NCBI GenBank assembly: GCA_910890315.1
Contig: CAJVGD010000001.1
Span: forward strand, 186,001-250,000
From: Serendipita indica DSM 11827
Lineage: Eukaryota; Basidiomycota; Agaricomycetes; Sebacinales; Serendipitaceae
DNA: 64,000 nucleotides
Direction of reading: 5' to 3'
The notes under the pieces are model-generated. The model was not told the origin of the DNA. It made no database searches and was given only the letters and a program-made list of their open reading frames with translations. Each line of letters opens with the position of its first letter. The first letter of the stretch is position 1. A program made the position numbers and the translations under genes. Shown piece after piece: positions 45,720-60,762 of this stretch.

Positions 45720-47269
45720 ATGGCGAGCACAACCGGAATCGGCAATATCAATTTTCCAGACGTCCATGACCGACTCTACAAAGCCAATACCTCGCAGGCC
45801 AAAGTAAGCCGCAGACGATTACGTCTATTATTCTCCTATGCGCCCGACTGGTGAGTCGATCTCTTTCTCCTGCTGGCACCTCGTTGCATCCTGCAAAGAG
45901 GCTTAATGCTTGGCCCACGCGACCGGAATTTGCGGGCGGATGCTTACATATTTCCTCTAGGGTGCTTTGTATAGTCTTAGTGTGAGTATTTACTATACTT
46001 ATGGTCGTCAAAGGATTAATCTCATCACAGTGGTGTCTTCTACTCGCTCGATTACATCGATGGCTTTGAGCGCGAGTTTGATCTCACGGATACCAGCATC
46101 CAGCACTCGTTTACAGTCCATGAACGCATTCCTGTGCGTATTCATCGGTTGCTGTCATACCCTCTTTACGGTGCCTCATGCCAAACTACAGAACTCCATG
46201 CTGCTGATCTACGCAGGCGCAGCGCCTCTTCTCCTCATACCCTTGGTCAATATCGTCACCATTCGCTCATGGTGGGATCTGCACTCTGGTTGGCTCGGCC
46301 GTGCGTTGTGCCTTTTTGTTTTCGAGTGGCCATGAGCCTTATGGACTGACGCATTGCAGTGCTTCTTTCGCTGTCCCTCACCGGTGCGGTATCGCAAGTG
46401 ACCAAGGTCATGGTGGGTAGACCAAGACCTGACTTGATCGCGCGGTGCAAGCCCCTACAAGGGTCTGCAAACGCCCCAATCTTTGGGCTCGTGACATCAA
46501 AAATATGTACTCAGACGGATCGTTTCATCATGAGGGATGGGTTCAGGAGCTTTCCAAGTGCACACTCGAGTTGTGAGTTGCCCACTTCTGAACACTATTG
46601 TGCTTGCTCAAGCCGGCTTATTCAGTATCCTTTGCTGGACTTGGATTCTTGTCATTTTACCTAGCCGGAAAGCTGCATCTCTTTGATGAAAAGGGTTATA
46701 CTGGCAAATCTTGGGTGTCTCTGACACCGTTGGTTGGTGCAGCCTTGATCGCCATTTCCAGGACTATGGATTATCGCCATCATTGGCAAGGTATGGGTAC
46801 TTTAAGCAAAAATCCGACACGCTAATGCATACTAGACGTTCTCACCGGCTCTACTGTCGGTATCATCTTTGCATTCTTCTCCTACCGCCAGTATTACCCT
46901 CGTCTGTCCAGTCCTTTGAGCCACCGACCCTATTCTCCTCGTATTCCCTCGGAGAGGAAGCTCATGCGGCAGGTGAGCATGCCGATTGACGAGGAGCAGG
47001 GCGTGCCCTCGTCCGATGAAGCTGGACGAGACGCGTCCAACCAGAACGCCCGCCCTCATCACCACCCATCCGTCCCCCATCCAAGAGTGGAACGAAGTCA
47101 CAGCCGAAATACCTCGACGATTGGCCTGATCCCTCCTTCTGAAATTGCAAGACCCTCTACTGCCCATAGTCCTGAAGAGAGCTACGAGATGGAGGAACAG
47201 AGTATTGATGAAACAGTACGTCGACCTCGACAAGACCTGGATCAAGTTTGGAGAAGGGGCGTCGAATGA
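45720..47269 (+). CDS. DPP1: PAP2-type lipid phosphate phosphatase (DPP1/LPP family)
   Basis: Starts [20 protein letters not shown]. Hydrophobic spans follow ([56 protein letters not shown]), and the three catalytic motifs of the PAP2 superfamily are complete: [11 protein letters not shown] (~46407), [10 protein letters not shown] (~46541) and [13 protein letters not shown] (~46768, spanning an intron near 46789-46834). The His of motif 3 is the nucleophile and the His of motif 2 the acid. Dpp1-type enzymes remove phosphate from diacylglycerol pyrophosphate, phosphatidate and lysophosphatidate, usually on the vacuole or endomembranes. A polar tail of about 110 residues rich in Ser/Pro follows the last span and could be phosphorylated. 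Length matches the family plus this tail. Confidence 0.92.
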
Positions 47270-47433
47270 ACCCTGAGTAGGTGTCCGCGTCTGCATTTTG
47301 TGTAGCATAGTGCAACCTTCGTAAATTATGCACCCTTTTCTCTTGAGATTGTGTAGATTCAGATTGCTGTCACGAAACGTGCCAGGTTGACGCCTCCCAA
47401 AACGTCTGTTGCTGCCTCACACGCACCTTTACA

Positions 47434-49811
<2,378 letters not shown>

Positions 49812-49828
49812 GCAGCTCCATTCCCTGT

Positions 49829-51076
49829 ATGAATCTTGTGAGCTACGGCAGCGACAGCGAAGACAGTGGAGAGGAAAAAATTTCAAAGCCTACTCCATCA
49901 ATAACAAAGCCACCGGCTGTCAAGGAGACTTCAAGTGGACTATCATCATTGTCCTCTGCCCTTCCGAAACCGCGCAGACGTGATGGGCCAGTAAAGATTG
50001 CTGTAGAAGCTCCAAAACGTCCTGCAGAGGATCAAATCACGGAAGAAACGCGCCCAAGCAAGAGACCGCGACCAGAGGGGGCTGGAGGATCCTCGTTGCT
50101 CGCAATGTTGCCTGCTCCGAAGAACAAAACTCCTGCATCGGTGAAGAAGGTTAACAATGCTCCTCCTCCAGCTTTTGCAATGTCCATGCCGTCAGAATTT
50201 GGCGATTCGAAGGACGTAGAGGAGACCCCAATTGCATCTTCCTTGTCTCTGATACCTCCTTCACGAATAAATAAGACCAAGGAGAAGCAGCCTGCTAAAG
50301 AAGATGTGCCGGTTGTTGATTTCTTCTCACTAGGTGCGCACTCGTCTCGAAAAACGTGAGCCACGTTAACAATATGACGACAGCTGCACCGACTCCGAGT
50401 GTAAAACCACCATCAGTTTCGACGTCATCCGATGAGATGCCCTCTCTTGTGCTAAAGTCGGCTGCACCGAGCGTCAAAGAATTTATACCACCCGCTCCGA
50501 CACCTACAGACCCATACCCAGGCTATTATCAAAAGCCCGATGGAGAGTGGGTAGCTCACGATCCGACGTATTATTGGTCAGTGGCAAAGGCTTGGCTTCC
50601 CGCCCCTGAGCCAGAGCCATCGAATAAGAGGCGCAAGGAATGGGGAGACGAGGAAGATCTACAGCAAGTCAGCGCACTTGACGAAGCGAGCAAGACACGA
50701 GCAGAAATTGAGAATACCAAGTCGATTACTGCAAACGTCATCCGAGCTGGCCCATCTGCGCCAAATATGACCATGACGGTGAGTCGATGTCCATCTTGTC
50801 AATGTACATGCCGTTGAGCAAGAACTTGTACAGGAAGCGAGAACCTCGCACAGGGCAAAGACACGGCATCAATTGTCAACGCTACTCACAGATGCATATT
50901 CGCATCGCGCTGAAATTGAAGATAAGATTGCCATGGTATGCCCTTGTCGCTGTCTATCGACGGGTCTGCTGACGGCATTTAGGCCAAACGTAATCGTAAA
51001 GAGTCTGGTAACAAATATGGTCCGTCTACATCAGTGCCCATAGTGAAAACGACTAAACGTTGCTCTAGGCTTCTGA
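49829..51076 (+). CDS. PRCC-family nuclear protein
   Basis: Opens MNLVSYGSDSEDSGEEK, the same VxYGSDSDxSE pattern as PRCC (papillary renal cell carcinoma protein) relatives. A long Pro/Ser/Lys-rich disordered middle contains GGSSLLAMLPAPKNKT and VDFFSLG, both frequent in the family. The C-terminal half has DPYPGYYQKPDGEWVAHDPT, then across three introns ARTSHRAKTRHQLSTLLTDA, YSHRAEIEDKIAMAKRNRKE and the closing SGNKYGF, which is the signature end of PRCC proteins. Human PRCC is tied to splicing factors and to nuclear import of MAD2B; role here is inferred. The stop is 51074-51076. Start lies 17 bp after the KDM2 stop, leaving no space for a normal promoter. Confidence 0.85.
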
Positions 51077-51232
51077 TTTGTGCCCGCGGTCTACGTCTGC
51101 CTATTGCAATTTACCATGTATTTTGACTATTGTAACCATCTGTGTATCATAAGAGTATATTTCTAAGCTTCTGCCACCCAACACGTCGGTGCTGCGGGCT
51201 GAACAGCTCTTGTACTAGACCACAACCTCGCA

Positions 51233-51727
51233 ATGGTGGAAAGACTGAAGAGTCAGCCTCATACGCCTACTAACTCCTCAACATGACTAACAGAAATCAT
51301 AGCCGTCATCTTCTTATCCTTCTTCCTGGCCATCGGGTTGCTTGCGATCATTCTCTCATGCGCGCTTTGGAGTAATTGGCTGCCGCTGCTCGTCGGTACG
51401 TTCATAAATGATAACGTCGGCTCACATCCTGAATATATTTCTCCTACAGCTCTGATCTTTGTGCTTGCTCCTCTGCCCAACGCTCTCTTTGCACACTGCG
51501 GCTCGGACGACTTCTCAAACGAGTATGAAAGCACCCCTGCCGTTGATTTGGGTCGTTTTATTACCTCCATCGTCGTTGTTACTGGCTTTGCGCTTCCTCT
51601 CATCCTCCAACACGCAGAAGTCATCAAGCCAGCGGCCAGTTACATGAGCATCGTCGGCGGTTCCCTCGTTTACGGAACCATCCTAGCGTATTCCCAAGTC
51701 TTCAAGCAGGACACTGAAGAGTTCTAA
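51233..51727 (+). CDS. VPS55: VPS55, endosomal membrane protein
   Basis: A short first exon MVERLK joins (intron ~51254-51291) to IIAVIFLSFFLAIGLLAIIL, then SCALWSNWLPLLV, and after a ~53-nt intron ALIFVLAPLPNALFAHCGSD, DLGRFITSIVVVTGFALPLI and MSIVGGSLVYGTILAYSQVF. Four membrane spans and the motifs SCALW, APLPN and ALP are those of Vps55/OB-RGRP. Vps55 works with Vps68 in late-endosome to vacuole sorting. About 130 residues, normal for the family. The first-exon donor (A|GTCAGC) is weak, so the very N terminus is less sure than the rest. It lies 157 bp behind the PRCC gene and converges on TRS120. Confidence 0.9.
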
Positions 51728-51855
51728 ATGGCTTTCCCCCCCTAAGGCGCTGCTATCGCCTGTCGCAGGCGTCTTGTACACCATCTCCTGTTCATAATTA
51801 TGTGTGTTAATCACCACGATTGTGAGAGTTCTACAACGTCCAGTAAGACTATAGT

Positions 51856-54800
51856 CTACAGTTCTCTGGTAATAACTTTGAGTTCTCCTTCCCCGGAACG
51901 AATCTGCGCTCCCAACACTCGAACCTCGGCCACAAACTCGAATTGACCCTCTGATACGAAGCAAATGGGAACTTCTACCTCTTTGGCACATTTGCTGTCG
52001 ACCCGTCCAATAGGAATGTCGGTGAGGTTACCCTCGACGTGAAAGAGGTCCAGCGGATGAGCAGCGAGTGAAAGCACCAGTACATGAGGGGAGTCTAACG
52101 CAATGTCAATATTACGGCATTTGACGCAGAAAGACTGACCTGTCGCGTTGTACGCCCGGCATCGAATGTTATAAAACTCGGTCGGTTGTGCGTAAACCTT
52201 GCCGTTGATGGCAGGTATTGGAGAGAACTCTTCCTGCCCGTCCTTTTCCATATGTTGTATTAGGTCCACATTGACACGGATCGGGTCGGTCTTGAGGTTA
52301 TCCTTCATAGGACCCGTAAGCCTCTGACGCCGTAGAGAAAGTTCCCCGTGTCGACTTCCTCCGGGCTAACACCAGTAAGTGAGTGAAACTAGCAGACGAA
52401 TAAACTCACCTCTTTCCAACGCGCCGTGATACAGTTGAACAAGGCCTCTCGATACCAGAATAATTCTCGCTGGACCATTTGGTCACCACTGCTAGGTTCA
52501 GCTTTGGACACGACAAACTGGCGATCCGTCAAGGCGGGGATAGGTCGAGTGATCTCCTCGGGAGATAGCGATATCCTTCGCAGCGGGAGAGTGATCCTGT
52601 GGCCAGTCAGCAGGTGTTCTTGTAGTGCTGGAATGTCACATACCTGCATGTTGAACCAGGTGGAACCAGACGAGAACACGAGACAGGCTCGGTCCCTTCT
52701 TGCCGTCGGTCGAAATGGACCTCAAAAGGCAGTGTGTAGGAATTCTTCACGTCGACCGTGAAGAGACACCAGTCCCCATCGCTGTCCACTTCCAATAGGT
52801 TTCGCCTGCTTTTCTCCTCAGAATCGTACTCGTAATCCTCGCTGGAGAGGACGGCGATGGGAGAGAAGGGGAAGATGTCCATCGACGAACATTCCAATGT
52901 TTGGTTAACAGTAACCAGGACGGGGTATAGAATTTGTCGGGTATAAAAGAAGTCGGAAGTGTCACTCTCCTCTATGTGAGCATATGCTATCTGCACAGTG
53001 CCGCTAATGCTGCAATATGTTGAGTGTAGTCCACCGTCCTTAGCAGGCTACATACCAGCCTATCTTCCCCAGACAGGATACCGTGAGGACTGATTTTTGA
53101 CCGGGTCGAACTTCCTTTGGTTCGTCCTTTGCACGCCACTGGAAGACGGGCCGCCTTCGCAAGTCGTACTCTACTTCATACGTCTCTGCAATCGACAGAG
53201 CACCTTCTCCTAGCATCTGTTGCATAGGAGCAATCGTTGAATCATCAAAAGTGAGCTTCAAAAAGTTGATAGGTAATAGCGAGACGTTCTCCACCGTCAG
53301 ACGGATGGTAGTCCTAGAGGGGAGTTGAACAATACACGAAGCTATGTGCCAGGTACTCACGATTCTCCGTCGTACATCATGACAGCCCCGTGAGTTAGGG
53401 ACGTTCTCCTGATCCTTAAAAGTGGTTGCTCCGGTACGACGTAGCATTCGACAAACTTTGTTTTCTTCTCGACTGCGGGGGGAGGGCCTGCTTGGCTGAG
53501 CCGCTTCTTCTCCCGCTCCAATGGCCGAGCATCTAGTCCGGTAAACTTGAATCTGTCTTGCTCAGCTTCCTTCATACTACGTCGCTTCTCCATGTTTCTT
53601 TCCTCTTCCTCGCTTGAGAGAGGTAACAGGAATTCCCGAGGCTCACAACCCACGGTCTGAGCAATGCATCCTCTAATAGTCAGTTGACCTGGCTTCTCTG
53701 CCACCCCAGAAAGTCGCACTGGGCAAAAGCTATTCGGAGGAATTGTCACAGAAACTGGCTGGGTAACAAATACGGTACCCGATGTACTAGAAGCACCTGA
53801 GAGTTGTACAGTCAGATCAATAACGGACATACCTCAGCGAGACATTGGTGAGCTCAAGCTCAAATAGGAATGGATTTTGCAACGTCAAGATGAACTCCAA
53901 TTGCTCCTTTTGAACAAGGAGGGTCTGTTGACGGTCAGGTTTCTCTTTTCATGTTATGGGATTACTCGCCTGCGAACTAGCTGCCACTCGTAGACGTGGG
54001 TTATAGATGAAAGGATCCTTCGGCCCCGAGGTTGGGCTAAGGATTGTGTCCCTAGGGACTAGTTCCGTCTTGGAGTGTTGAACGGGAATGCGACCAAAGG
54101 GTAATCTGTCAATAACTATGAGGTTTGTGGTTACGTGGTAGGATTTACACTCACGCCACGACTTCGACGCTCACGACAGGTCTGCCAGACCAGTATTCTA
54201 CTCGGAAATCCTCTCCCCTCCGCTGAGACACCTGAACAGCGTTCTTAGCTGCAATATAAAGAGAATGTTGTTCCGAGGCGGTCAGATGGGTGTAAAGCGC
54301 CCTTAATGAGGAAAGCGAAAACTGTGTGAGTGATGGCAGCTCTGTCTCGATAGTTAGTCGTGAAAGTGATCGTATGGTGCCCACACACCAGGTAATGCTT
54401 CTGCCACAGCGATCGCTTCACGAACCACTCCCAGTTGTAGCTCTGGCCATCCATACGATGGTTGCCGCGCAAAGTCAATACTGTCCATCTCGTCACGATC
54501 TTCGGTCTCGTCTTCCTTTTGCCCTTCCTCTTCGAGCCGTATCGCACGCAGGTTGATCCCATATACGGCGCAGATGTGAGTCAGTAGTCGTAAAATACTG
54601 GCGTTTCCATCCTTTAGTTGATGTTCTCGGATGGTCATATGCGTCGAAGCTGCGATTTCTGCCAGATTGCCGTCCGTGACGCCCATCCTGGCGATATTCT
54701 GCTCCCGTCTCTCTTCACGTCCCATGTAAACCAGGTCCATGACTACCGATACAAGTTCTCGCAGGATATATACTTCTTTCCGCTTAAAAGATAAGCAAGA

Positions 54801-56439
54801 ATAGAGACCCGCCATGTAAGATAACGCCCGTATCTTGTCATGGGGATGAAGATGCATTATCCATGGTCCATGTGCCTGTGCGACGATACTTGCTATTTGG
54901 GTCCTGGATATCGTGGTCATGCTTGTCATCCTCCATCTCCGTGCCGTGGTTGGAGGTTCTGGCACGAAGGTCGGAGGGAGGGACGACGACAGCATCGTGA
55001 TAAATGCCATTGGTCCCCATCCATTAGAGCTCCAAATGCAAAACATAAAATGTGCGAATCGAAGAACGCAAGAGCAATATAAGAGCGTGACGGTCGGAAA
55101 GTCGTGACTGTTGTCCGCAAGGGGTGCTTTGAAGTACATGTGTGTAGCCATGTTCATTCTATCTGAAATCTCCGACCATGGGTCGCGTAGCATATTGGCC
55201 GACATGGACGTTTGCTGCAAGGGTTTGAGAAAACTTGGGTGATAATGATGGTTTGCCTTACAAGTCCTGAGCTTCCAGCCCATGCTTCTAGAACATGCGC
55301 TGTAGATAAGCCTTCTAAGACGGCAGCATGCCATACCGGATCCGGTGTGGACCGTAGATGTGTTGCGGCATCGTTATACCTATCAGGACAGGTAAGAGAT
55401 CGACGGAAAGGTGGAGTGATCCTCACCAGGTAATAGCGTCATTCAATCTGCCCGCTAATAGAAATAGGTCGCCGACAGTCTTGCTTAGCCGCGCGTTTGG
55501 CGGGCCACCAGAGTTTAATAACGACTGTCGCTTTTTACTGAGTGCGACAGAGTTCCTAGTAGATGTATTAAGACTTGCAGATCGTGAAAGTGTGGACGAT
55601 GGTCGTGGAGGAGACGCGGTGACAGCCGGAGCCATGGACGTTCGCTTCATTTCGCTCGAGCTTCGTGGAGACTCGACATTTATTCTCAAGTTCTGACCTT
55701 GGTCATCCTCTGACTCGAGAGGATACGTTGGGAAAAGCGCAGAGTGCAAAACCTCCCATCCTCTTGGTGAATCTAATGATCGAGTCTGCCTGAGGTTAGG
55801 CTTCTTTACGAATAGTAGCAAGAAGCGTACCAGAGAAGAAAACCCGGCCAAGATCTGTGAGCAGAAGCTAGCCAGTAGCATGCCGACGTGTGCTGTGACT
55901 TTGTTGCCCAAGACACTTGGGATGATCTCCAGCCCGACGTCGTCCGTAGCCAGATTGGTCCCTTCGCTACTCTCTTCGAATGCGAAGCATGTCTGCGCCA
56001 ATGGATAAGGAGAATTGTAAGGGTACATATGCTGGACCTTGCGTTTGAATTCGGTCTGAAGGGAGAGTAGAGAGGTTGACACTGTGCATGTGGTTATGCC
56101 AATTACCCCCAGGGGGAATAAAGCAGGCCTAAAGAGTGCCAAAGCGTGATGCCATATCGGTGGCGGATGCGCGACATATTCGAGATGTAGATGGCCCGTA
56201 GACGCGGCTGTTGGCATGAAACGCGCTGTGATCGTATATCAACATAGTTTAATGGCATATCTGAGCATACTAGCCATACTTCTGTCGTCGTTTCGCGCCG
56301 GTGGAATCTCCACTAGAGGCAGCGAGTCAAAGCTGGAGACGACGGCGTGCCACTTTTCGTATGCAGCCTTTGGAATTGGCCCCACGGGAATAACCATGAT
56401 TTTGAGACGCGCCAACGACGCGAATGCATTTGATTCCAT
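51856..56439 (-). CDS. TRS120: TRS120/TRAPPC9, TRAPP II complex subunit
   Basis: On the minus strand the protein begins MESNAFASLARLKIMVIPVG, PIPKAAYEKWHAVVSSFDSL, the usual Trs120 opening, and after an intron HLHLEYVAHPPPIWHHALAL, FRPALFPLGVIGIT. The N-terminal half then has RPSSTLSRSASLNTS-type linkers, GDLFLLAGRLNDAITW and helical TPR-like repeats; the C-terminal half has several immunoglobulin-like beta domains (VTIPPNSFCPVRLSGVAEKP, VSLRYRVRLTV-type strands, FEVHFDRRQEGTEPVSCSRL) ending GELKVITREL. Trs120 is needed for TRAPP II to act as a nucleotide exchange factor for Ypt31/Rab11 at the late Golgi. About 1,250 residues over roughly 15 exons. Start is only 68 bp from the DPM2 start on the other strand. 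Confidence 0.88.
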
Positions 56440-56507
56440 CGATCCGAATAGACAAGGTGGTGGTCGAAGGATTAGACTGCAACTTGGACACGTCTACAAT
56501 ATCAGCC

Positions 56508-56875
56508 ATGGTTCAGTCTTGCCCCTTTGTTCTCACAACAAGCATATTTACGCGAATTCATCCAGGGTGTTAGCGATAAAGCACTGGGAGGAGCGATGCT
56601 GCTCACCGCCGCCGTTATATTCACTTATTACACTATCTGGGCCCTGATACTGGTATGTATGCTGCTATATTATCTACTCAGCTCACACAATTGTCCAGCC
56701 GCTACTGCCAGCGGACTCTACCTTCCACGACAGATTTCCGTCACGGGAGTGGGCCGTCAAGCTCCCCGCTGTTATTCTTCTCGTCGGTCTTACTGGCATC
56801 GGAGGTCTCTTGGGAATGGTTATGATGAAAGAAGCGCAGAAGAAGAGAGCCAAGATAGGACTCAAGTCTGCGTAG
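56508..56875 (+). CDS. DPM2: DPM2, regulatory subunit of dolichol-phosphate mannose synthase
   Basis: The main exons read GVSDKALGGAMLLTAAVIFT, YYTIWALIL, then after an intron PLLPADSTFHDRFPSREWAV, KLPAVILLVGLTGIGGLLGM and VMMKEAQKKRAKIGLKSA. Two membrane spans, the FTYYTxW motif and the polar loop between them define DPM2. It sits in the ER membrane and stabilises Dpm1, which makes dolichol-phosphate-mannose for GPI anchors and glycosylation. The start is inferred: ATG at 56508-56510 followed directly by an intron (56511-56565) to GGT. The donor GTTCAG is not ideal. An alternative is the in-frame ATG at 56596, which would remove 10 residues. About 88 residues, normal for the family. Confidence 0.88.
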
Positions 56876-57010
56876 AGCCAGAGGTGAGCTTCCATAGCTA
56901 AGTCCGGATATTACCAAAGCTTATTGAATCCTTTGCCCACTACAGGTGTATCTATTCTGATTTATATAATGTCCGGCCGTGCAGTATCTTCCTTTCGTCC
57001 ATACCTTTGC

Positions 57011-57018
57011 TATATATA
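57011..57018 (+). promoter_or_regulatory. Possible TATA box of the topoisomerase gene
   Basis: TATATATA lies 105 bp before the TOP3 ATG at 57123, inside a 247-bp interval behind DPM2. Spacing suits a fungal TATA element, but it is a common word and no other proof exists. Confidence 0.3.
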
Positions 57019-57122
57019 CCAGTAAAGATTATATTTTTGCGCCTAAGCCACCGTTTCCCAATGCGGCCTGTTCGCCGCTTGTTTGCCTGCGCGTTGGAGT
57101 CGACCAGTGCAGTCTGTCCGCG

Positions 57123-60100
57123 ATGAGAGTCCTCTGCGTCGCTGAAAAGCCTTCTATAGCGCGTTCTATCGCTGATATTCTCTCTGGAGGATACTTTGAC
57201 ACCGTTTGTACTCTCGCTTGTACGCTCTGTTACCCAAAAGCTTACAAATTTCGCCCACTCTTAGGAGAGAATGGGTCGTACTAGCAACTATTGTTTTGAC
57301 TACCCTCAAACAAACGCGTCATTCACCGTTACGTATGTCGCCGGCCACATTACAGAGCTCGACTTCCCAGAAACGCATCGTAAATGGAACTCGTGCGACC
57401 CATTCACGCTTTTTGACGCGCCAGTCGAGGTGAAACATCCTCAGCGCGTCAATGAGCTCGTCAGGAACATTGAGATACGCGCGCGGGGCTCTGACATGCT
57501 CATGATTTGGACCGACTGTGATCGAGAAGGGGAACATATTGGCTACGAGATTGCTCAAGTGTGCCAAAAGGTTAATAGGCGAATCAAGATTAAGAGAGCA
57601 CGCTTTAGTGCCATCATAGCAGAGTATGCATCTCACTATACCCATGTTCAGGCCCCTCATCCTTGCACCCTCTAGCCAGATTCACCGAGCCGCACAAAAT
57701 CCTACAAATCTAGATCTAGCACAGGCAGATGCAGTCATTGCCCGACAAATGCTTGACTTGCGCCTCGGTGCGGCGTTTACTCGTATGCAATGCATGGCAC
57801 TTCAAAACCGCTTCGGAAACCTGCTAGAGGGCAAGCTCGTCTCATACGGTCCATGCCAATTCCCGACGCTGGGCTTTGTAGTCTCTCGCTACGAGCAGGT
57901 CAAAGCCTTTGTGCCAGAAACGTTTTGGTACATTTACCTCGCGCTCAACCGCCCAGGAGAACAAAATGGACGAGGTAGAGAGGACCAAACCGTCTTCAAA
58001 TGGAAAAGGGGTCATCTGTTTGACTTTGACGTCGCGCTCATGCTCTATGAAATGGTCCTGGAGCGACCTATGGCCACAGTGAAGAAGGTCGTCAAGAAGA
58101 ATACAAAGAAATGGTATAAATAAATTTAATTGCTAGTATTTGCTGACATTGTTTAGGAAGCCGTATCCTCTGACGACGGTCGACCTGCAAAAGTCTGGAT
58201 CCAGATTACTCCGGATGTCGGCAAAACAAATACTCGACGTATGCCCTCATGAATCGTGTGAAACTATCGTTGACGATTCAGTAGACGGCCGATGCGCTGT
58301 ACCAACGGGGCATTCTTTCCTACCCTCGCACCGAGACGGACCAATATGATGATCAGTTTGACTTTGGCCAGTATATACAGAAGCAAACTTCAAGTCCTGA
58401 ATGGGGTGCATTCGCCACTCGATTACGGCAGGGAGAGTTTAGCAAGCCACGAAAAGGAAAGAAGAATGACAAGGCTCATCCGCCCATCCATCCCACTGCC
58501 TATGCGGGTAATCTTGCCGGAAACGAGAAAAAGGTCTACGAGTATGTCACGCGACGATTCCTCGCCAGTTGCTCGAAAGATGCAGAAGGATTCCAAACCA
58601 CTATCACAGTTGCCGTCAACGGTGAAGAGTTTTCTGCCAGCGGTACGTCGTGCTGACTCACAATGTTTTTCTCACTCACTCATCTATCAAGGCTTACTGG
58701 TTCTCGAGCGGAACTACCTCGAAGTCTTTCCCTACGACAAGTGGTCGAGCCACGAGTTGCCTCCCTTTGAGGAAGGAGAAGAGTTTATGCCCACCATCTG
58801 CGAACTCCGGGAGGGTGAAACGACAAGACCTTCCTTGCTCACAGAGGCAGATCTGGTCAGCTTGATGGATAAGAATGGCATTGGTGCGTATGCCATTCTT
58901 CCTGTGTGGCCAACTTGACACAGCTCAAGGTACGGATGCCACGATAGCCCAGCATATCAACACTATCGTGGAGAGAGAGTATGTCATGGAGCGTCTAGAG
59001 GGGAATACCAAGTATTTGGTGCCGTCGACCCTTGGTGTGGGTCTCGTTCACGGGTATAACCAGATCGGTCTGGAGAAAAGTTTGAGCAAACCTCAACTTC
59101 GTCGCGAGGTGCGCTTTTTCTTACATTGACTCTCAATTGCTAACCCCTGCAGACTGAACGCAGCATGGTGCAAGTCTGTGACCGCATCAAGACCAAAGAT
59201 GATATGCTTCAAGAAAGTATTGAGCAGTACAAAGAGGTTTTCATCCTCGCTCGCCGAGAGTTTAATCTCATCATCAATGTATGTGCATCGCGCTGGACGT
59301 GTTCAGATCTGATGCACACGATTCCAGTCTGTGCGTCATTATGTAGAAGGACCAGGCCAGCCTCAAGGTCCACAAGGCCCTCAAAACGGTCGCGGACGAG
59401 GTCGAGCGAATGGTCGAGGACGAGGTGGAGGACCAGCCCGCTCGCCCCACCTTCCGACTCGGATGATGGTAATCTTTCTTTGCAATACCAAAGTCTCACC
59501 AACTGACACTGCTCCAGATTCGGGGAACGGACCGCCACCAGCTGCAGGCCCCAGACGTGGAGTAGCTGCTACCGCTCCTCAGAACCGTAACACCGCGCGC
59601 ATAGCATCTTCCACTAATCAGACCAGTTCTTCGACTGTCAAGTGTGACTGCGGCGTGCCAGCCATTGAAAGAGTCTCTGGAAGAGATACAACTCGTGGAC
59701 GGAGATTCTGGCGGTGTGGTGGTGGACCGGAGAAAGAATGTGACTTCTTCCAATGGGCTGATGCCGGGACAGTCGCACATGGTCAGTCGTCACGAGTTGG
59801 CTCATCTAAAGCCGTTCCAGCAAAGCGACCGGTCGGTATTTCAATATACGCGAAACTAGTGGCTGATATACCAATAGCTTGATGAAGAAAATAGCGAACC
59901 TCCACGTCGGTGTGGGTGCGACGAAGAGGCCGTACACAGGACGGTGGTCAAAGAGGGGGACAACAAGGGTCGGACGTTCTGGGCGTGCGCCAAACCTGAA
60001 GGATCTCGATGCAAGTTTTTTGAGTGGGGAGATCAACCTGCAGGATCTTCAAATACCCCAACGAATAGAGCAAGCGGAACGCAAGGCGGGTCCACAGACG

Positions 60101-60672
60101 AATGCTACAAGTGCCATCAAGTCGGACATTGGGCAAGTGGTATGTAGTCAATCTCTCCTGATATTCCTCTTTTTGAAGTTATGCAGCGTGCCCGAACGCG
60201 ACGTCGATCTCGAATGCGGGTGCCGTCGCTTCGAGGGATGCAGGTAATAGCAACGCGTGCTACAAGTGCAATCAACCCGGACATTGGGCAAGCGGTTCGT
60301 GAATCTCTTTGAGTAAAGACATTGCCTGACAAAGATGTAGCGTGCCCGAATTCTTCAGCCAGCAGCATACCAAATAAACGGTTACGAAAAGCTGCTGGAC
60401 TTGATGACGACAGCTCCTCTCGCGAGAACTTTGGTGGTGGTGGATCGTGGAACACTGGCGGCTCAAAATCGTCTGGAGAATGCTTCAAATGCGGACAACC
60501 GGGTCATTTTTCCAGTAACTGTCCTAACACTGGAGCACGGGGTAGCAGCAGTAGGGGCAGAGGCCGAGGGAGAGGACGGTCTGTATCGGGCGGACGAGGA
60601 AGGGGGAGAGGTCGAGGAGGATCGAAGAAGCGAGGCGGCGGTAGCTTTGCTGCTGCTGACGATGACTACTGA
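57123..60672 (+). CDS. TOP3: DNA topoisomerase III with GRF and CCHC zinc fingers
   Basis: Starts MRVLCVAEKPSIARSIADIL, the TOPRIM lysine motif, then DMLMIWTDCDREGEHIGYEI (acidic TOPRIM triad), MLDLRLGAAFTRMQC, SYGPCQFPTLGFVVSRYEQV, and the active site ILSYPRTETD with the catalytic tyrosine codon at 58321-58323. Further on are KAHPPIHPTAY, LMDKNGIGTDATIAQHI and STLGVGLVHGYNQIGL. The C terminus has a Gly/Arg linker, two GRF zinc fingers (CDCGVPA..FWRCG..CDFFQW; CGCDEEA..FWACA..CKFFEW), three CCHC knuckles (CYKCHQVGHWASAC, CYKCNQPGHWASAC, CFKCGQPGHFSSNC) and an RGG-rich tail. Top3 works with the RecQ helicase and Rmi1 to dissolve recombination intermediates. About fifteen exons. Confidence 0.95.
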
Positions 60673-60762
60673 TTGATTCTTCTTGTGGGTATTTATTCGT
60701 ACGCGTGTACTTTGATTGTAAACCCATCAATAGTCTACTTGTTGTATCTTGTTCTCCTCCAC

